From Osmia lignaria lignaria (taxonomy: Eukaryota; Arthropoda; Insecta; Hymenoptera; Megachilidae): a stretch of DNA of 64,000 bases. Location: contig NC_135040.1 in NCBI RefSeq assembly GCF_051020975.1, positions 7,867,501 to 7,931,500 of the forward strand, written 5' to 3'. Shown here piece after piece: positions 15,414 to 28,000 of the stretch; within the stretch, counting starts at the first letter, position 1; each line of letters opens with the position of its first letter. A program made the position numbers and the translations under genes. The notes under the pieces were generated by a model. The model searched no databases and had not been told where the DNA came from. It saw only the letters and a list, made by a program, of their open reading frames with translations.

Positions 15414-15483
15414 AATACTGTAGGATGCCGGCGGAAAAATTATGGCGTTACCGTCTACGGGAACCGTCCACCAGAACTCATCA
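15414..15483. repeat. Unknown interspersed repeat, copy 1
   Basis: About 70 bp, beginning AATACTGTAGGATGCCGGCG, repeated in the same orientation at 17335-17401 with roughly 85 percent identity and two or three single-base indels. No terminal repeats, target duplication or shared reading frame (a one-base indel breaks any common frame). The family is not recognised. Confidence 0.75.
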
Positions 15484-17334
15484 TTACCCCCACAATACTT
15501 TCTGTTGAAAGTATATAAAAAAATGTGTGTCACTGTTGATTTTCTTCATACAAAGTCGGCAGAAATAAGATAAAACGTTCAGATGACTGAACGTTTAACT
15601 AAATTCCCTGGAATGTTCACGAGAGTCTGACCATTGAATAAGAGACGATCGAGAAAGACATTTGCACACTCGATATGTTCTCGTATTTTCGAGGGATGGG
15701 GATGGCGTTCTCGTTCCCGGAAGCGAACTCCATTGACCGTAAGGATCCAACAATTTTCCACCCACTCGTTCTCCAGAATCGATTCGCTCGCTCCATCCAT
15801 TCGGTCGGTTAAATTTTCGATACTTGCACAACGTGCCGTTGTAATCCGCTGTAATTCGATTTACTTATAGAAGCACGTAAATTGTGCAGTACAGAGGGAT
15901 GTCAAGTGCACAGGCAAAGCGTAAAGCGAAAATTTGTTGATAAGTACTTAAAAATTTCAGCATCACGAATGAAAAGTGTTTAAAAATTAGGAAAGCTCTG
16001 GTAATCCTCTTTCCTCGAAAAGAAAGATACGAATATTTGGAAATTTAGTTAGAATATACAGACGTAGGAGCGTAGAAAAAGGGTTAAACGATAGAAAATG
16101 AATAATTTTACATACATTTTTTATCGCTCCCTTTTTGTCGCGATCGACTAACGTAGTAAAAGTACGTGACGCTTTCTCGTCCCCCGTTACCGGAAGGGAG
16201 GAAAACAACGTTGTCGATTAATCGTAAAGTCGTCGCACGTCGGCCGATAGCGACGAGCATGGTTCTTCATTTGTTCCTCGCCAAGGAAGAAGGCAAATTG
16301 GATTATGCTCGAGCTCGAAGTTGGCTCGAAGGGAGAAGGGAAAAGGGAACACGGGAGACCGATATGACTGTCGGTGTTGGCTCACCGGAAGCCACTTTTC
16401 TTACGGGTACCAACCCTCCCTGTGCTGACAGCCCATGGACCTTATTTCTTCGTGCTGTTTCGTCACAAACTCATCGTCTGATGGATTGATATTTATAATG
16501 CGAAAGACAGCCGATACGGTTCGCGAACGGACCGATCCCCGTCGAAAGAAAAACCTTCTCTTCGGGCATTATTGTTCCTTGGGGGACTAGCTAGCTCGTG
16601 GAAAAGGGGAGGAGAATCGAGAAACGTTGGTATTATTGCCTAAGATAATGAGTTTTCTTCCGGGAAAACCGAGGGAAGACCGATCGGCTGTTCAAATATT
16701 GCGAGCAACATAATAAGCAAAGTGCTCCCGTCTGGCATCTGGGGTTGTATTAGAAATTTGGATGAGTTTAAACGACCCTGCCGTTCTCCGACCTCGTCAC
16801 ACGAATTCGCGTTGCTTTGCACCGAATGATTAATAGCCCGTGGATTCCTGTTTGCTCCGCGATTCCTCGACTTTCAGAGTTTCGACGTCGCGAAGCGGAA
16901 TCGAGGGAACAGGAACTTTAATGAGACTAACGTTAAGTAGTCAAAGAATTAATCTTTTTTTTACCATTATTGTTTGAAATTCCTAAAATTACGAATTCTG
17001 AAAATATTTCATCTTTATTTCGTTTCAAAGCGACATAGTTATTGTTGAACGAAGAGAACTGGCGATAAACCGAGTGCACGACAAACGGTTATCGATGAGC
17101 TTTACAAAATTTAAGAACTATCGATATTGGATTTTGATAGTGGTATCGGAGTCCGTTTAACTGCGAGGCCTTGCACGTTGACAGTTCGGCATCAATATCG
17201 CTACTGTGTTTCTGTCTGCTGCAGAATTGCACAATTTTTCTACTGGACCGGAAGCACGATACGTGTGTCGATAAAAGAATCGTTCACTATTCGACAACGT
17301 GTAACGATAATGGTGCCGATCGTATATAACTTTG

Positions 17335-17401
17335 AATACTGTAGGATGCCGGCGGAAAATTATGGCATTACGTTTCGGGAACTGTCCGCTAGAACTCGTC
17401 A
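17335..17401. repeat. Unknown interspersed repeat, copy 2
   Basis: Second copy of the repeat at 15414-15483, with an identical first 25 bases (through GCCGGCGGAAAA). The similarity stops abruptly at both ends in the two copies. Read on the minus strand the conserved block ends in a pyrimidine-rich CATCCTACAG that resembles a splice acceptor, but no coding match follows. Confidence 0.75.
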
Positions 17402-18977
17402 GTGAGGCTGACGTGGACGGTCCCTGCCCCAGACGCCTGGGTTCTATATTCTCAGATCTTATATACATGTATATCGACAAGGCCCGTGATGGAGCACTTG
17501 CGACTCACAATACGATAATGATTTAATAAATAGAATAATCTATTTAACTTCAGATTTCTTTAAAATATTCACAAATATTATATTCCAATCCTATTCTTTT
17601 TTTTAAAATTAAAGTAATGCATGGATCTTGGGTAACTCGAAAGCGTGCCGCGATAACACCTTCCTGATAACGAGATTCGAGGAACACGAATTATCAAAAT
17701 ACAGTTTATCTGTTCCTCACCCTTTACCCAGGTCGAAACGGCGAATTAGCCATAGTTCCTGGATCGATAGTCGTCGCGACGAGCTCGCACGAACGTCGTA
17801 AACCATGGCCTATCGTTAATTCCCCGAGAAAGCAATTCGATGACAACGGCCACCGTACTCTGGCTACTATTATTTCCAGAATTTCCAATGATCCCGTCGC
17901 AAGCTACTCGTCGCATTGTAACCGGTTAGGCTGGACAATGGTTAGCAAAGTCCCGTGGCAAGAGAAGGTAGTCGGTAGCCGCAATATCGGCGTTGGCTAG
18001 ACGCCAAGACGCTTCGAAATTGCTGGATAACAGGAGTATATAGATAAACGAACCGGCCACGTAGCCGTCGTTGCGCCTCGCGACATTGGTCAGATATTTA
18101 TTCGCATTGTTTCACCCTCTGCGCTCGTTGTTCCTCGACCTCGTGCGATTCGATGCCGAACATTGGAATCAGCCGCCATCATCCCTCGCGTTTTCGATAG
18201 CAGAATTTCTGCCGGGGACTATGTTCCATCTTTAGCAAAAATATGTTTCGGTATTGGAGCGCATTTTCGAGAGGGATGGAAAATTTCCCGTTGCTAAGTG
18301 CGATTATATTCGTATATATTAATTTAATCGATACGAGTAATAATCACGTACCGATGAAATCATAACAGCCATTAATGGCATAGTGCGTGTCTTTCGGTTC
18401 TTCAACTTTTCATCCCCTAAAAACACGGCAGTTAATTGAGAATAGAAATAATTAATTCCGTGAAATTAGGACAATGTCTATACTCGTTACAGTTCACGTA
18501 TCCTTCAGAGAATTTCAAATTACTAACGGCGGTAGATCTACGAATCCATCGAATGTATTTTCACGGTAAACCCAACCGTCTGGGTCGTGGATCGAAAGGG
18601 AAAAGAAACAGGGGAATCCGCTTGTACACTTGAAACCCTCGTTGGCAGGGGTGTTTAAACGCGGCGATAATACGGTGCACGGATCGGTAATCATTTCCAC
18701 TGCGAATCGATAACGGCTACAGCATCCGGTCGCGTTGTAACACAGAGTACCTACGTGTCGGAGAAAGAGAAAGGGTGGAATAAGCTGGACATGGCTGCAT
18801 CTGTGCGTGACGGCTCGGTGACAGGTCGGACCGCCAAGCCAAAACGGAATCATTAGCGTGGCCCGTTAAGGGGGTTGCGAATTAACGGGCTTTTATCCGG
18901 CAGGACGGCGAAATTCGACAATACGCCGGACTAGAGTATTCCATTAGCGATTCCGCGATGCATCGTCGCTTCGACGT

Positions 18978-19000
18978 CGTCGGGATCGTCGATCCCGACG
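18978..19000. repeat. Perfect 10-bp inverted repeat
   Basis: CGTCGGGATC and its exact inverse separated by GTC: a GC-rich hairpin with a three-base loop. No T run follows and no gene is adjacent, so it is not called a terminator. Confidence 0.6.
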
Positions 19001-20429
19001 CTTCGTTAATTTAATACGTCGTCGTCTGTGCAAAGCTGATTCTTATTAAACGGTCGAGAGAATTCGCGGAATCGTTTGATGGATAATAGTGTAGCAGCCA
19101 GGATAAATCCGACCCACCTTCTGTTTTATGTACAGAATGTGTTAGAGGCAAATATTCTAGAATTTTTTACTTTTGTTATAAATATTATCTTTGCTAAAAT
19201 GCTAAGATTTTGAAAAATGAATACATTGTTCACGAAATATTTCCATTGTTTCAATTCACAAAGGTTCGTTTACTTATCGAGGATCAGTTTTAATAATAGT
19301 TCTAAAATTTTCATCGAGTTTCAACCGCTAGCAGCAAAAACGGCAGGGGATGCCTCTAACCGCCTTTGTGTGTTCTAATAGTTTGTAAGCGGCTTACAGG
19401 TAGTTAGCTAAACTCATTTCGTTCCGGTGTTGGCGAACGGGAGTTAAATATCCTTCGTTGCCGGAATCTGTTGCGGTAGAATTGCTAGTTTCACTCACGA
19501 GGTAACGGTCATTAACGCGTGAAAAGTCGTGAATACCTCAGCTTGTTTGCGCGCCATCATGTATTTTCAATAGAATTTAATTCGCACGTTATTTCGCTCA
19601 CTGTCGGAGAATGTGTATTCTCTGTTTCGAACAATGCACCGCATTACGTGTAACATTATCATTTCATTAAAATTGTTGAGATCAGATTATGTAATTAATA
19701 TTGTTACAAAACTATCTCGATGAATGCGTTGCAAACTTTTAATTTCTCATTTCATTTAAACAATTTAATTAACACTGAGCGCCATAGGGATCACCCCGCA
19801 ACTTACACACGCCTGAATAATTAAAAGAAACCAATAGAAAAACATTATTTTAAGTAATATTGCTATGATGCAAATAACGTGAAATGACAAATAGAAAGCT
19901 TGAAATTTGAAAATTAATTATTACTGTTCTTAGTAATTAGAGCTTTAATACGTCTCACAAAAAATACCTAATTTCACTGTGACGTTCATCACGATCTTAA
20001 TAGAATCAACTTAATCCGTACGATTAACCTCGGATTAACCGAAGGCAAATCAATCAGAATAAATAAGTAGAGGAGGCAGGTCGATCAATTACCCTTCAAA
20101 ATTGATCCCAGTCGTCGTCGTAGATAATATCGCTACTCGAACTTTGCCCCTCTCTATCAGTCGCTTCCTTTTTCTTATCTCAATTACACTATCGCGTATC
20201 GGTGTATCGTGTTTTGGGGGGTTGAGTAGCGGGGTCGCGTAAAGTCTGCTAACGACGGGCCAGAAACGGCGCTTTTGACGGAAGCGGACGAGCACCGGTT
20301 TAATAGCATTTCCATTTGCCTAATGATCGTGGCGGTCGTAGTATCGTGGCCCTATACTTGCCTCTTATCGCATTTCCTCTCCGCTACACACGAGTTACCA
20401 GCCTGTACCCCCTGTCTGCTCGTTTCTCA

Positions 20430-20452
20430 TTGTTGTTGTTGTTGTTGTTGTT
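20430..20452 (+). repeat. (TTG)n microsatellite
   Basis: Uninterrupted TTG run of 7-8 units in non-coding DNA. Confidence 0.9.
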
Positions 20453-21824
20453 CACAGTGTATTGTCGTGGTTCGGTTACCCTCGCAGCCTCCCTCGATTC
20501 CGAGCATTCCATTTCGCGGATGCGTCGCCATTGTGCGGAAGCTACTCGGCAAATAAGATCGTTACCGCGTAAATAACTTTCTTACGCGAGCTAGGCTTAT
20601 CCACCTAGCCCCTTAGTCTCGCCACTTTCCGCGTCGCTCGATCCGACAACGATCCGTACACCGTACAACGGAGACATTGTTCCCTCGCCTTCGAACCGAT
20701 GTAACAACGCGTAAGTAAATATGTACGGAAGTGCCTAAACCGATCGTTCGAGTACCGCAGACGATGTTTGCGGTCGAACGGTACGCGAGTACCGAGATGG
20801 GTCTGAATAACGCATACTTGCCGCCCAGGTAAGAAAACGGAAATGCCCGGAAGCGTTCCGCGTCGCGATGTTTGCGTTCCCTAGCTGCAGACTGGTAGGG
20901 ATCGATCGATTCGGTTGATCGGTTGCCAAAGTGTCTGGATGGATGTTTGCGGAGTTATGGAAGAGGGTAGAAAAGTTCGGAGATGATTTTTAATAACATC
21001 TATACGACCTTCTCTCTGTTATTCTGAAACTCTGTTTACCTATTTCTGCGATAGCTATCGATTTTTCCAATGTAGGTCGGTCGTCCGATTTTGCAGCAAT
21101 TTTCCATTCGAAGCCGAGCGTCAGGGACACAATGGAGCCGTTAAGCGGAATTTCAAGGATGTCTTCGAGTATTCGTCGCGCGTCACAGTTTCCCCAGCAC
21201 TCGTCGATTCGACGGAAAACTGGCAGCTCGTTGTCTCCGCTTTAATCGCCCTATTGTGCTAGCGGCGCGCACCAGCTATTGCGAACTGGCTGCTTTTCCC
21301 CGTGCATGGTTAATATCTCGTCGACGTGGCACGCCAGGCATAATCTCTGACTCATTGAAACTTGGCCGCGTAAAGGCGGCAGCGACCCTAATAAGGGAAC
21401 GTCTAATCTGCGAACGCGAACGACCGGGAACTCGGGCGTTCAGATGGGAACGCGATACCCGGCCGAAACTTCTCTGACCGGTGAACGCCGGAAACTCGGA
21501 GATTTTTCATTCTTCAATGACTCCTTTCGAGTTCCTAGCACGAGTTCCAGTAACGCGAACGTGTTATAAACACGGCCGAATCGCGTGATTCACAAGAAGT
21601 TTTTGTAAAACGTGGTGGAAATGGAAGGAACAATGATGATCGGAGATATTAAATGGGAGGTGTTTGAAAGTTTAGTGGCTACTGGAAAAAGAATAATCGA
21701 GGACAAAGTGATCCGATAAGAATAACCAAGCAGCCAACTGATCGCTAAGATTGCCCGAAATAAATCCGTGTCCCTGATGCAAAAATACTCGACGTGATAA
21801 GGAAAGATCCATTTTCTTAATTTA

Positions 21825-21897
21825 TTAACACTTCGACGACCGGTATCACGTACCTACTCGTGACTTTTTATTAAGTTTCACCGGGTGAGCGTGTTAA
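21825..21897. repeat. TTAA-bounded imperfect palindrome
   Basis: Starts TTAACACTTCGACGACCGG and ends with an imperfect inverse (CCGGGTGAGCGTGTTAA). An inner pair TCACG (21846-21850) and CGTGA (21859-21863) adds a second stem. TTAA borders would suit a piggyBac-type miniature element, but arms this short and imperfect could also be chance. Confidence 0.35.
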
Positions 21898-22315
21898 ATA
21901 ATAAAATCTAACGATTTGTATCAAGAGCTACGTAACGATGGGAACAGATACCGAGAGGATGGTGGTGCAGTGGATGCGGTTAATGCGAAATGCTTTCGTT
22001 ACGTATGCAGTGTGGCACGTTGCACACCTCCATTGGCCTGTAGGTGGAACCTAAAGATTCTATGCACACGTGTCTTGGTAATGCTTGTACCATGTAGCTC
22101 CCACATGACATAAGAGACATCAGCAAAGCTGGCAAGCATCGCGGTATAGACGTTCTATGCCATGCAAATCATATCGCTATCGTCTACTGTGCGTCTCGAT
22201 CCAACCTGTGGGCGTGATACTGTAACGACACACTTAAGCAAATATGTTTCTATTATAAGACTAATCAAATATATGATTATTAATATCGTTTACACATCTC
22301 GATTTATCTTTCTTT

Positions 22316-22571
22316 TAGTAATGTGCGGCCCGACTAATGTGTCCGGTTCCAGACTAGTCGGGTCGGTTCGGAAAATATCGGGCGGGCATCCGAGATATGC
22401 GTGCAGTCGGGTAGCCCGACTATTTCGGAAAATTATCTTATTCCAAAATTTCATATGAAACAGATTTTGCACATGCTTATTGCAAGCACTATTAACAAGT
22501 ACACGAGAGTTGGGTCGCGGGCCTGACTGTACCTGCCCGAGCCCGTAATATCGGGTACCCGCACATCCCTA
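22316..22571. mobile_element. hAT-like MITE
   Basis: A 256-bp segment with terminal inverted repeats: TAGTAATGTGCGG at the left and the inverse of TAGGGATGTGCGG at the right. Similar short 8-bp flanks (CTTTCTTT and CTTCTTTT) could be a decayed hAT target duplication. The interior is full of CGGG/CCCG blocks (GGGTCGGTTCGG, CGGGCGGGCAT, GCCCGAGCCCG), giving a GC island that differs from the surrounding AT-rich DNA. There is no transposase frame. The superfamily call rests on end shape and 8-bp flank length only. Confidence 0.65.
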
Positions 22572-24794
22572 CTTCTTTTTCTCAATTACCCTGTTATTTA
22601 ACCCTTTAAGGGTTTCCCATTTTATTCCTTTCCATTTTAATGAATTTGCAAGCTCTCTTACCATCTTTCATAAAAATTCGACATTTGTATTTCTATAAAT
22701 GTAGAATTCAAAAGGTTTCTTCTCTGAGATCAAGACGTTTCTCATAATTTTTTGTGACTTTTAATAAAACGAAAACGCGAACGATCGCGTCGTCGAGGAG
22801 GCTCCTTCGACTTGGCTGCTTCCATTCTGAAGAATCCACGGCATAAGACAGCTGTAACCGGCAAGTATAATGACCCGTATTAATGGACGTCGAGACGGCG
22901 GTCTTTTCGAAAACATTTCTCTCGAGGCATTCGATGCGTCGCCGTTTGCCATCCGAGCTACTCGATGAAGAGACGCTTCTTCAGAATTCTTCTTTCTCGA
23001 ATGTTAAGACGGACGATCCCCTTGTCTGATACCCGTCTGCATCGATATCACCGCTCGACGAGTTCTCCCGCGTTGCGAGGGAAAAAGCTGCATCAAGGAG
23101 ATTTTTAAGTAATGGCACGTCTACCGGTGCCTCCTTTTATATCTGCGACAATAACCGATCCTTTCTCGAATATGCACGCTGAACTTGAAACGAACTCCGC
23201 TATGCTCGATGCGAGAAAAGCTTCGTTTATGCGTAAAATTGCGGAACGAAACCGTGCGTATTGTTCCCTCTTGTATCCTCTCCATTTTTGCCTTTTACGC
23301 GATGCATTTTTCTGATCTTTACAAGGTGCCAGGTTGCCACATAAAGAAATATCCATGAACAATCTCAATTTTTTCAATCCACACCTCGCATATTCCAAAA
23401 TAATATTCTTCAAGCATCGGAACATATATTCGCAATATTCCGCTTAAAAATTTCTCGAAGCTCTTTGTACGCGATTTGTATCAGTACCGTTATGTCTCGA
23501 AGAAAAACGCTGGAAAACGAAGCTGAACAAAGGACCGAACAGCTTCGTAATTCCTTGTCTGAAGGAATACTTGTTCCAACCGCGGGAGCAGAGACGTTTG
23601 TCATTGAAAGCGGCCGATTCGCCTCGGTAGACGGATAGGAAGCAAAGCGGACCGAGCCGGGTCGGCTGAGCTTGTTCGCGAGTGGGTGTATTTTTAAGTA
23701 ATTGCGCATCAACTCGGCCGTCTTGCTCACAATGGCAAAGCGAGTGGCAGTCGATGGATTTGCTGGTAGAAAGGTAGAGAAAGACAGTAGAGAGGCTCGT
23801 GGCGGGAAACGGTATGCAGCAACTGTTCGTCTCACCGTAGAGCCGGCCGATTATGTAAATGTTGCTCATGGAGGCGCAACAGATGCCACTCGGCTTTCTC
23901 TCCTTCACCTTCCACCTTCTCCTTCGTCGTGCTCGTAGAGCACGCCTACACCCTAATCCCAATAACGTCTCCAACCGCGATGCTCCGCGGGATATTGTTT
24001 AGATTCCCGAACGAAATTCCATACAAATTCCGAAAAGCAAGGGACCGGCAGCCCTTTCGTGGCATCGGAGGGTGCGAATTGAAAGGGGAAACGATCGAAC
24101 TACCCTACTTACCTTTCTCCGTTTCACTCGGCTACATCTTCCGACATCGCCCTTGGCTATCGTCGCGCACCGGCTGAAACTTAACAGAAGTTTCGGCGTG
24201 CCGATGGCGCAGGATAGAGCGTGGCACCGAATGCAACGATAACCGTATTACGTGCCGCGCACCGTGTTTCACGAGCGCGTGATTATCGAGCGGAGGGAGA
24301 GCTGTATGGGCTTTAATTGGTGAATCCGCGCTGTAATCTCGATTGTATCTCGGCACCGTAGTTGTCCCTGAAAGCGGCCGCATCCTACGGATCGTGGCGC
24401 GACCGATGTTCCCGCCTCGACCGCCCGCGAGAATGCATTGTGTCCGACACTTGCAACCACCGCCCCTTACCAGAACATTAACGCGACGATGTTAATGCCG
24501 ACTGATGTGTTCCTTTCTGACTGATAAGCTTCGTTGTTTCTATCCTTTCTGGGTTAATTAATCAACACCATGCTGAGTTTCTTGATTGCCAGACGCTTAA
24601 CCGCGACGGGAAGATGACAGAAATCGCGGAGCAGTCTGAATGTACTAATCTAAAATGAAGATTTAGGGTAAGATGGTATAGGATATTAAAATATTCGTTA
24701 ATCACAACTTGTTACATTTGAAAGAATACCGATCTAGATAATCAAACTTTCAAAAAGAGACCAATTATCATTAAAAAAAAAAAAAAAAAAAAAT

Positions 24795-24839
24795 GGGAAC
24801 CAAGGATTTGAACCGAGGACCTTTAGATTGCGAGTCATG
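24795..24839 (-). repeat. tRNA-like SINE fragment, left arm of a snapback
   Basis: Read on the minus strand this carries a pol III B-box-like GGTTCAAATCC (24814-24804) and ends GGTTCCCA followed by a long T run. It is the inverted partner of 24861-24905, with 43 of 45 positions matching, and both differences are the kind that still allow G:U pairing in RNA. It looks like the 3' half of a tRNA-derived element rather than a functional tRNA: no acceptor stem or complete cloverleaf was found. Confidence 0.7.
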
Positions 24840-24860
24840 TGTTTACCCACGGAGCGGATC

Positions 24861-24905
24861 CATGACTCGCAATCTGAAGGTCCTCGGTTCAAATCCTTAG
24901 TTCCC
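24861..24905 (+). repeat. tRNA-like SINE fragment, right arm of a snapback
   Basis: Plus-strand copy with B-box-like GGTTCAAATCC at 24886-24896, preceded by ATGACTCGCAATCTGAAGGT, which resembles an anticodon-arm and variable-loop region. It is followed by TTCCCAACA, a T run and ATGATAATT. It sits head to head with the left arm, the two separated by 21 bases. Confidence 0.7.
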
Positions 24906-24994
24906 AACAATTTTTTTTTTTTTTATGATAATTTTTATGTAATAGTTATTCAAAAAGAGACAAATTATCATTAAAAAAAAAAAAAAAATGTTGT

Positions 24995-25033
24995 GAACCA
25001 AGGATTTGAACCGTGGATTTCTAGATTGCGAGT
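24995..25033 (-). repeat. Third, more diverged tRNA-like SINE fragment
   Basis: Minus-strand copy of the same unit (B-box-like inverse GGATTTGAACC at 25002-25012). On its poly-A side it shares the flank CAAAAAGAGACAAATTATCA plus an A run (24952-24988) with the flank of the first copy (24750-24793). This shows that the repeated family includes the homopolymer and the ATGATAATT tail, not only the tRNA-like core. Confidence 0.65.
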
Positions 25034-25040
25034 TGTATCT

Positions 25041-28000
25041 GTGAGTTTGTCATACTTCAGAATGTAAGTAGTAACTAACTTTAATTATTAATATCTTTTA
25101 AACAATTAGCAGTCTGTCCCCAAAAGGGGGTATAGGCGTGTTCAGCTCGACGAGCTGTACAAGCTGGCAAAGTTTCATTAATAAGTGAGTGTAACACTTG
25201 GGTAGTTCTCCGTATAAGTTTCAGTGCATACTCTTATCGACTGCGTGTTCTTATACCAGCTTATCCTAATTTCGAATTATTAAAATGAAAGGCGGAACTC
25301 GTAAATTCTTCTCATAATACGCCATTCCCTCTTGCCAACAGTCAGGTTAACGACTCTGATTAATATTCACGCAAATCCGTTGGCTAGAATTAATTATCAA
25401 GATGGTTTCGCGGAACGGGCAGAGCCCGTTTAAGATAAAATATAACGCGTCTTCTCGCTATCGACGATTTTTCCGCAATTAAGCGTGGATATATATCAGC
25501 TGTCCGTATAAACGGTCACCGATAACGGCATGTCCGGCGTCAACCGAGCTCGTCTCGTGTGCCGGGCGAAAAATCGAGGCGTGTCAGCCGCAGCTACGAG
25601 GACAGAATTACTCGTGTTACCATACTGCATACCGTATATCTCGGCTAATGGATCCGGTCAGGATAAATAGCCCGGCGAGCGGGTCGAAGGGGCCATCGAT
25701 CTGATCTGCGCATCGCAGGCCAGCGTCGAAGGTGCAACGTGTCGTTAATAACCGCTTCCTCGGCGAGGAATGCCAACTCGGTTTAATCATCGCGGACCGA
25801 TAGGTGAGAGAACGGGCCGCGATAGGGGGCACGAGTAGTCCGGACCGCGCCAGCACGCTTCGTCGGACAGCGCTGATTTTCGCGATGATAGAACGAAAGG
25901 GGACTCATAAATATTCATGGGCTAGCGTGTTACGATAATGCTGCAAATGCGCTCGCCCGGTTTCAGTTTTTTCCCCTACCCCTTCCGTTGCACTTCGCCC
26001 CTCTGCGATCCCGTGCCGTGAATTTTCCAGAATGAAACGTGGTTCGATCATCCGGTATCGTCATTCCAAAGTCGTTCAACGATCCTTTCAGCAGGTGTAT
26101 CTCGCGCTATCTGTCCCGATACGCTTGATAACGCACCTTATGCGTTTTGCGATAGCATTATCATTTGATATGCAACAGTCGAATATGTATTTCGATTGTA
26201 AACCTTTAACTGCGTTTAACAAAATGATTTCTATAAGTTATATGACTGATACGTTTAATAATTCACACCTCGTCCCATGAATAACCTGACACTTAAAGTG
26301 TTGGATCAAAAAAGAGACTGCTTTCGGATGTGTTGAAAACTCGTTCACATTGATCAATGTGAATTCTTGCCTCTTCATTTTTTTAATTTCGCGATCGTGC
26401 GTCTTAATAATTATATAGTGTCCCGGATAATTTTGTTTATTTTCGCACCCTCGACGCCCCATTAATAAACAACATCCCCGATTCAATGTAATCGCCGCGA
26501 GAAGTATCTGTTTTAGAGGTGCGCGTCCTCCTTACCGGTTTGCCGGCGCACGGTAGTTTGCTCGTAATGAAAGAACGCGTCAATATTCATGGTGCCGTGT
26601 ACCATAATAATATGGTAAACGGGTCTCATCGCTTTTAGGTTTACGAGCCGTGAACTGGCAACACCAACGGCCGACGCGGATCGCGTTTCACGAGCGTCGA
26701 TGATAGACTGCGTTGCTGAAGGATTCTCATCGACCAGGGTATTAATTTCGATGCGAATCGATGCGACCAACCTTTCAGCAATATTATGAACCTCCATCGA
26801 GTTATTCGAGGCATTACGATCAGTTCGTTGTAATTTATATAGACGATGAAAAGCAGCTAGTAAAACCATCGTAATTATCATTTCGCCCCTGGCGAACGAT
26901 TTTCAGTGGGAAAAACTTCTCGGCAAAATGGTTGATTGCCGTTCACAGTTTACCGTTTCGAGACTCTCCTTCTTCTGGGAACTTTCTGTTTCTCGGTGGG
27001 ACGTTTTTGTCCAGAAGGGAAACTTGGTCACGTTCAACTTTCCTCGGAAGTACATTAGACGGTTCGTTTTCGAAGGGTTTCGACGCGAAATGAAGGGTCC
27101 TTGCAACGACGTAGATTTAGGTGGATATCGTGGTGCGGTTAAACCAGTGATTATTTATCGCGTTGGGTTGGTTAGCGAGACTCCAGAGAGGGTACCCAGG
27201 TTGCTCACGATAATACTCCCAATGTGCTCGATGACTCATTCTGGGAGCCTCAGATGGTATCGTGGTCGTGTTCCGCGATTTGCTGATTATAGCCGACCAT
27301 TTTGCTGGCTTACCGGATCCGATAAAAAGTAAGGGCGAGCGCAATGAACGTCACAGGAAAAATTCTCTTTATAACATTTCCGGCTGTTATAACTGCTTAA
27401 TTACCGAAGCTGCTTTTAACGTACGATTAACCATTAAGCTGATTATTAATTTTTCCCTATAAACGCAGCTTAAGCCGAGATTGAATTTCGTTTCTTCCAA
27501 AGCCTGGGCAAGAAAATATCCCCCGAGATTATTCAGAATACATTACACGCGATAGACTTTCGTTGTTTCTCTAACGGCGTTGAATCCAGTTTTAATACAG
27601 AGACAGAATCATAAAGTTCTCGAGTTGATTTTCTGAAAGGAGCATCTTCTGCAACCCAGGAAACTTTCTCCGCTCCTTTACGCCGGTAATTAATGAACCG
27701 TCGTGTATCGTAAAAAATCTCGAGCAGCTTGACCTCGACAATAGAATCCCCTGTGTAATGCCGCGAACCTTGGAAACGGGGCCGAGTGATTAATATGCTC
27801 CAACCTTTGTCGCGGTGTCTCAAAGACGAAAAAATAAAAGGGAAGCGGCATGGATTCCGGTAGGCAAAAGTCCGACGATCATCCGGTCGACCTATAGAAC
27901 GGGGCTAACTGGAATAAAGTATGAACCTTCGGCCGAGGTTCGTGCTGAGAGGAGAAAAAGGGACTACCTGTCGTGGCCCTGCTGAGAAACAAAAGCCGAC

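Larger units (their letters stand above)
15484..24749. other. Intronic/non-coding with scattered small repeats
   Basis: Outside the listed repeat copies, hairpin, palindrome and hAT-like MITE, nothing is recognised. The 141- and 176-codon frames on the minus strand at 23410-23974 overlap each other in different frames and look like chance openings. Confidence 0.7.

Noticed and set aside
24795..24905. Functional tRNA gene
   Set aside because: The B-box and part of an anticodon arm are present, but no complete cloverleaf or acceptor stem can be drawn, and the unit is a repeat with a T-rich tail.
26513..26881. 122-codon minus-strand frame with fairly balanced composition
   Set aside because: It looked more protein-like than others, but there is no domain and no splice-linked neighbour.
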